Shown here piece after piece: positions 4,669 through 5,952 of a DNA stretch of 5,952 nt. The translations under genes and the position numbers were made by a program. The notes beneath the pieces were generated by a model. It did no database searches. It was given only the letters and a program-made list of their open reading frames with translations, and was not told the DNA's origin. Origin of the DNA: Halodesulfurarchaeum sp. (GTDB lineage Archaea > Halobacteriota > Halobacteria > Halobacteriales > Halobacteriaceae); the NCBI GenBank assembly GCA_018334775.1, contig JAGXLJ010000085.1, forward strand, positions 1-5,952, read 5' to 3'. Each line of letters begins with the position of its first letter. Positions within the stretch are counted from its first letter, which is position 1.

Positions 4669-5952
4669 TTATAGGCTCGGTTCGTCGAGGTTCACGTAAA
4701 CGGACTTCTTCCGCCGGTAATGATCGAGAGCGTCCCGGCCGAGGTCCTTCCCGATGCCGGAGTCCTTGAAGCCCCCGTAGGGGGCCTCCGGGATTATGGG
4801 GCCGTACTCATTGACATAGACCAATCCGGCGTCGATGTCCGCGGCAGCATTGTGGACGATGGAGGTGGACTCGGAACCGATCCCCGCCGCGAGCCCGTAA
4901 TCGACGTCGTTAGCGAGTTCGATCGCCTCCTCGTAGGTGGAAAACGGGATGATCGTCTGAACCGGGCCGAAGATCTCCTCCTGAGCGATCTGCATGTCGT
5001 TTTCCACGTTGCCGAAAACGGTGGGCTCGACGTACCACCCATCACTTAGTGCCGGATCCTCCGGCATCGAACCACCTGTCAGGAGCGTGGCCTCCTCGCG
5101 GCCGATATCCATGTACTCCGTGACCGTCTCGAACTGCGATTCGGAGGTCAGCGGCCCCATCGTCGTTTCCTCGTCGAGTGGGTCACCGAGGACGTACGAC
5201 TCAGCGTGGGCCACGAAGCGCTCGGTGAACTCCTCGAGGACGTCCTCGTGGACGAGCGCACGCGAGAAGGCATCACAGATCTCCCCTGTCGCATAGAAGA
5301 TGCCCGCACCGACGGCGGGGACGACTTTGTCGAGGTCCGCGTCCGGAAAGACGATGAAGGGCGACTTGCCGCCGAGTTCGAGGGTCACTGGTGTGATCGT
5401 GTCCGCTGCGCTGTGCATCACATGTGAGCCCACCTCCGTACTTCCCGTAAAGGAGAGCTTCCGCACGTCCTCGTGGGAGACGAGCGGATCGCCGACTTCT
5501 GAGCCCGAGCCCGGAAGGACCGAAACGACCCCGTCCGGGACGATCCCGGACGCGAGTTCCGCCATGTAAATCGCAGAGAGCGGACTGTCAGCGGAAGGTT
5601 TCAGGATCGAAGCGTTCCCGGCCGCGAGGGCCGGGCCGAACTTCCAGGCCGCCCCCCAGGTCGGGAAGTTCCAGGGAACGATCTGGCCGACGACGCCGTG
5701 GGGCTCATACCGGGTATAGAGGTGGACGTCGTCCCTGGCCTGGATCTGCTTGCCCCACTGGTCTCGGGCGATCGAGGCATAATACTCGAGGGTGTCGATT
5801 GCCCCCTTTACCTCCCCTTTCGCGTCCGAGAGTGGCTTCCCCGTGTCGATCGTTTCGAGCAGCGCCACCTCGTCGACGTGTTCGGCGAGTTCGTCCGCCC
5901 AGTCGAAGAGAATCGAACCACGCTCTGTAGGGGTCGTCTCGCTCCACCCGTC
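4669..5952 (-). CDS. NAD(P)-dependent aldehyde dehydrogenase, 5' partial
   Basis: This is a soluble ALDH-superfamily enzyme that oxidises an aldehyde to its acid with NAD or NADP. 427 residues are visible and the frame is open to the right edge, so about 60 to 70 N-terminal residues are missing. A GTG at 5868 is internal, because family sequence (TERGSILFDWADEL) continues before it. Key elements in the partial numbering are VPWNFP with Asn95, the cofactor-binding ILKPSADSP (Lys118), and the glycine-rich FTGSTEVG (168-175). The general base Glu192 lies in LELGGKSP and the catalytic Cys226 in GEICDAFSR. EEIFGPV (Glu326) and GGFKDSGIGKDLG near 393-405 complete the fold. The enzyme is catalytically complete. 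Oddities are Ala121 where NAD-preferring relatives often carry Glu, and GEICDAFSR where GQxCxAGSR is common. The substrate is undetermined. It lies upstream of the APC permease on the same strand, suggesting oxidation of an aldehyde derived from an imported amine or amino acid. Confidence 0.92.
   Translation of the reverse strand, partial: DGWSETTPTERGSILFDWADELAEHVDEVALLETIDTGKPLSDAKGEVKGAIDTLEYYASIARDQWGKQIQARDDVHLYTRYEPHGVVGQIVPWNFPTWGAAWKFGPALAAGNASILKPSADSPLSAIYMAELASGIVPDGVVSVLPGSGSEVGDPLVSHEDVRKLSFTGSTEVGSHVMHSAADTITPVTLELGGKSPFIVFPDADLDKVVPAVGAGIFYATGEICDAFSRALVHEDVLEEFTERFVAHAESYVLGDPLDEETTMGPLTSESQFETVTEYMDIGREEATLLTGGSMPEDPALSDGWYVEPTVFGNVENDMQIAQEEIFGPVQTIIPFSTYEEAIELANDVDYGLAAGIGSESTSIVHNAAADIDAGLVYVNEYGPIIPEAPYGGFKDSGIGKDLGRDALDHYRRKKSVYVNLDEPSL

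Noticed and set aside
5866..5868. GTG 5868 as the true start of the aldehyde dehydrogenase
   Set aside because: Conserved family residues continue upstream to the window edge, so this codon is an internal Val.

Overview
The window looks like chromosomal DNA of a halophilic archaeon (class Halobacteria). The predicted proteins are rich in Asp and Glu, GC content is high with GC-rich third codon positions, and TATA-like boxes lie about 27 bases before likely transcript starts. The organism call is inferred from composition and promoter layout, not from a marker gene. There are five protein genes, two of them cut by the window edges. I see no RNA gene, CRISPR array, insertion sequence or attachment site. 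No stretch over 300 bases lacks a gene; the four gaps are 60 to 99 bases.

Left half, + strand. The window opens inside glpC, the iron-sulfur, membrane-linked subunit of anaerobic glycerol-3-phosphate dehydrogenase; glpA and glpB would be expected just upstream, off the window. After 88 bases comes a calcineurin-like metallophosphoesterase with a complete metal site and a long acidic insertion. After a further 60 bases comes a nucleotidyltransferase-fold protein distantly like AbiEii/MNT enzymes. Each of the last two has its own TATA-like element, so they need not belong to the glp operon. They may form a pair with opposing phosphoryl-transfer chemistry, but that is only suggested by adjacency.

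Right half, - strand. A 12-helix APC-superfamily permease converges on the nucleotidyltransferase gene. Upstream of it lies an NAD(P)-dependent aldehyde dehydrogenase whose N-terminus is off the right edge. Together they suggest uptake of an amine or amino-acid-like compound and oxidation of an aldehyde made from it; the substrate cannot be read from the sequence. The 99 bases between them hold a double hairpin, a palindrome over the permease TATA box and a T8 tract next to the permease start.

Most of the window is ordinary metabolic gene content. The points most worth checking are: both CCG motifs of GlpC reading CSG; a 10-codon reading frame ending in an ATGA overlap with the nucleotidyltransferase start; the dense control region ahead of the permease; and departures from consensus at the cofactor and active-site positions of the aldehyde dehydrogenase. 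I found no clear sign of a new multi-gene system.
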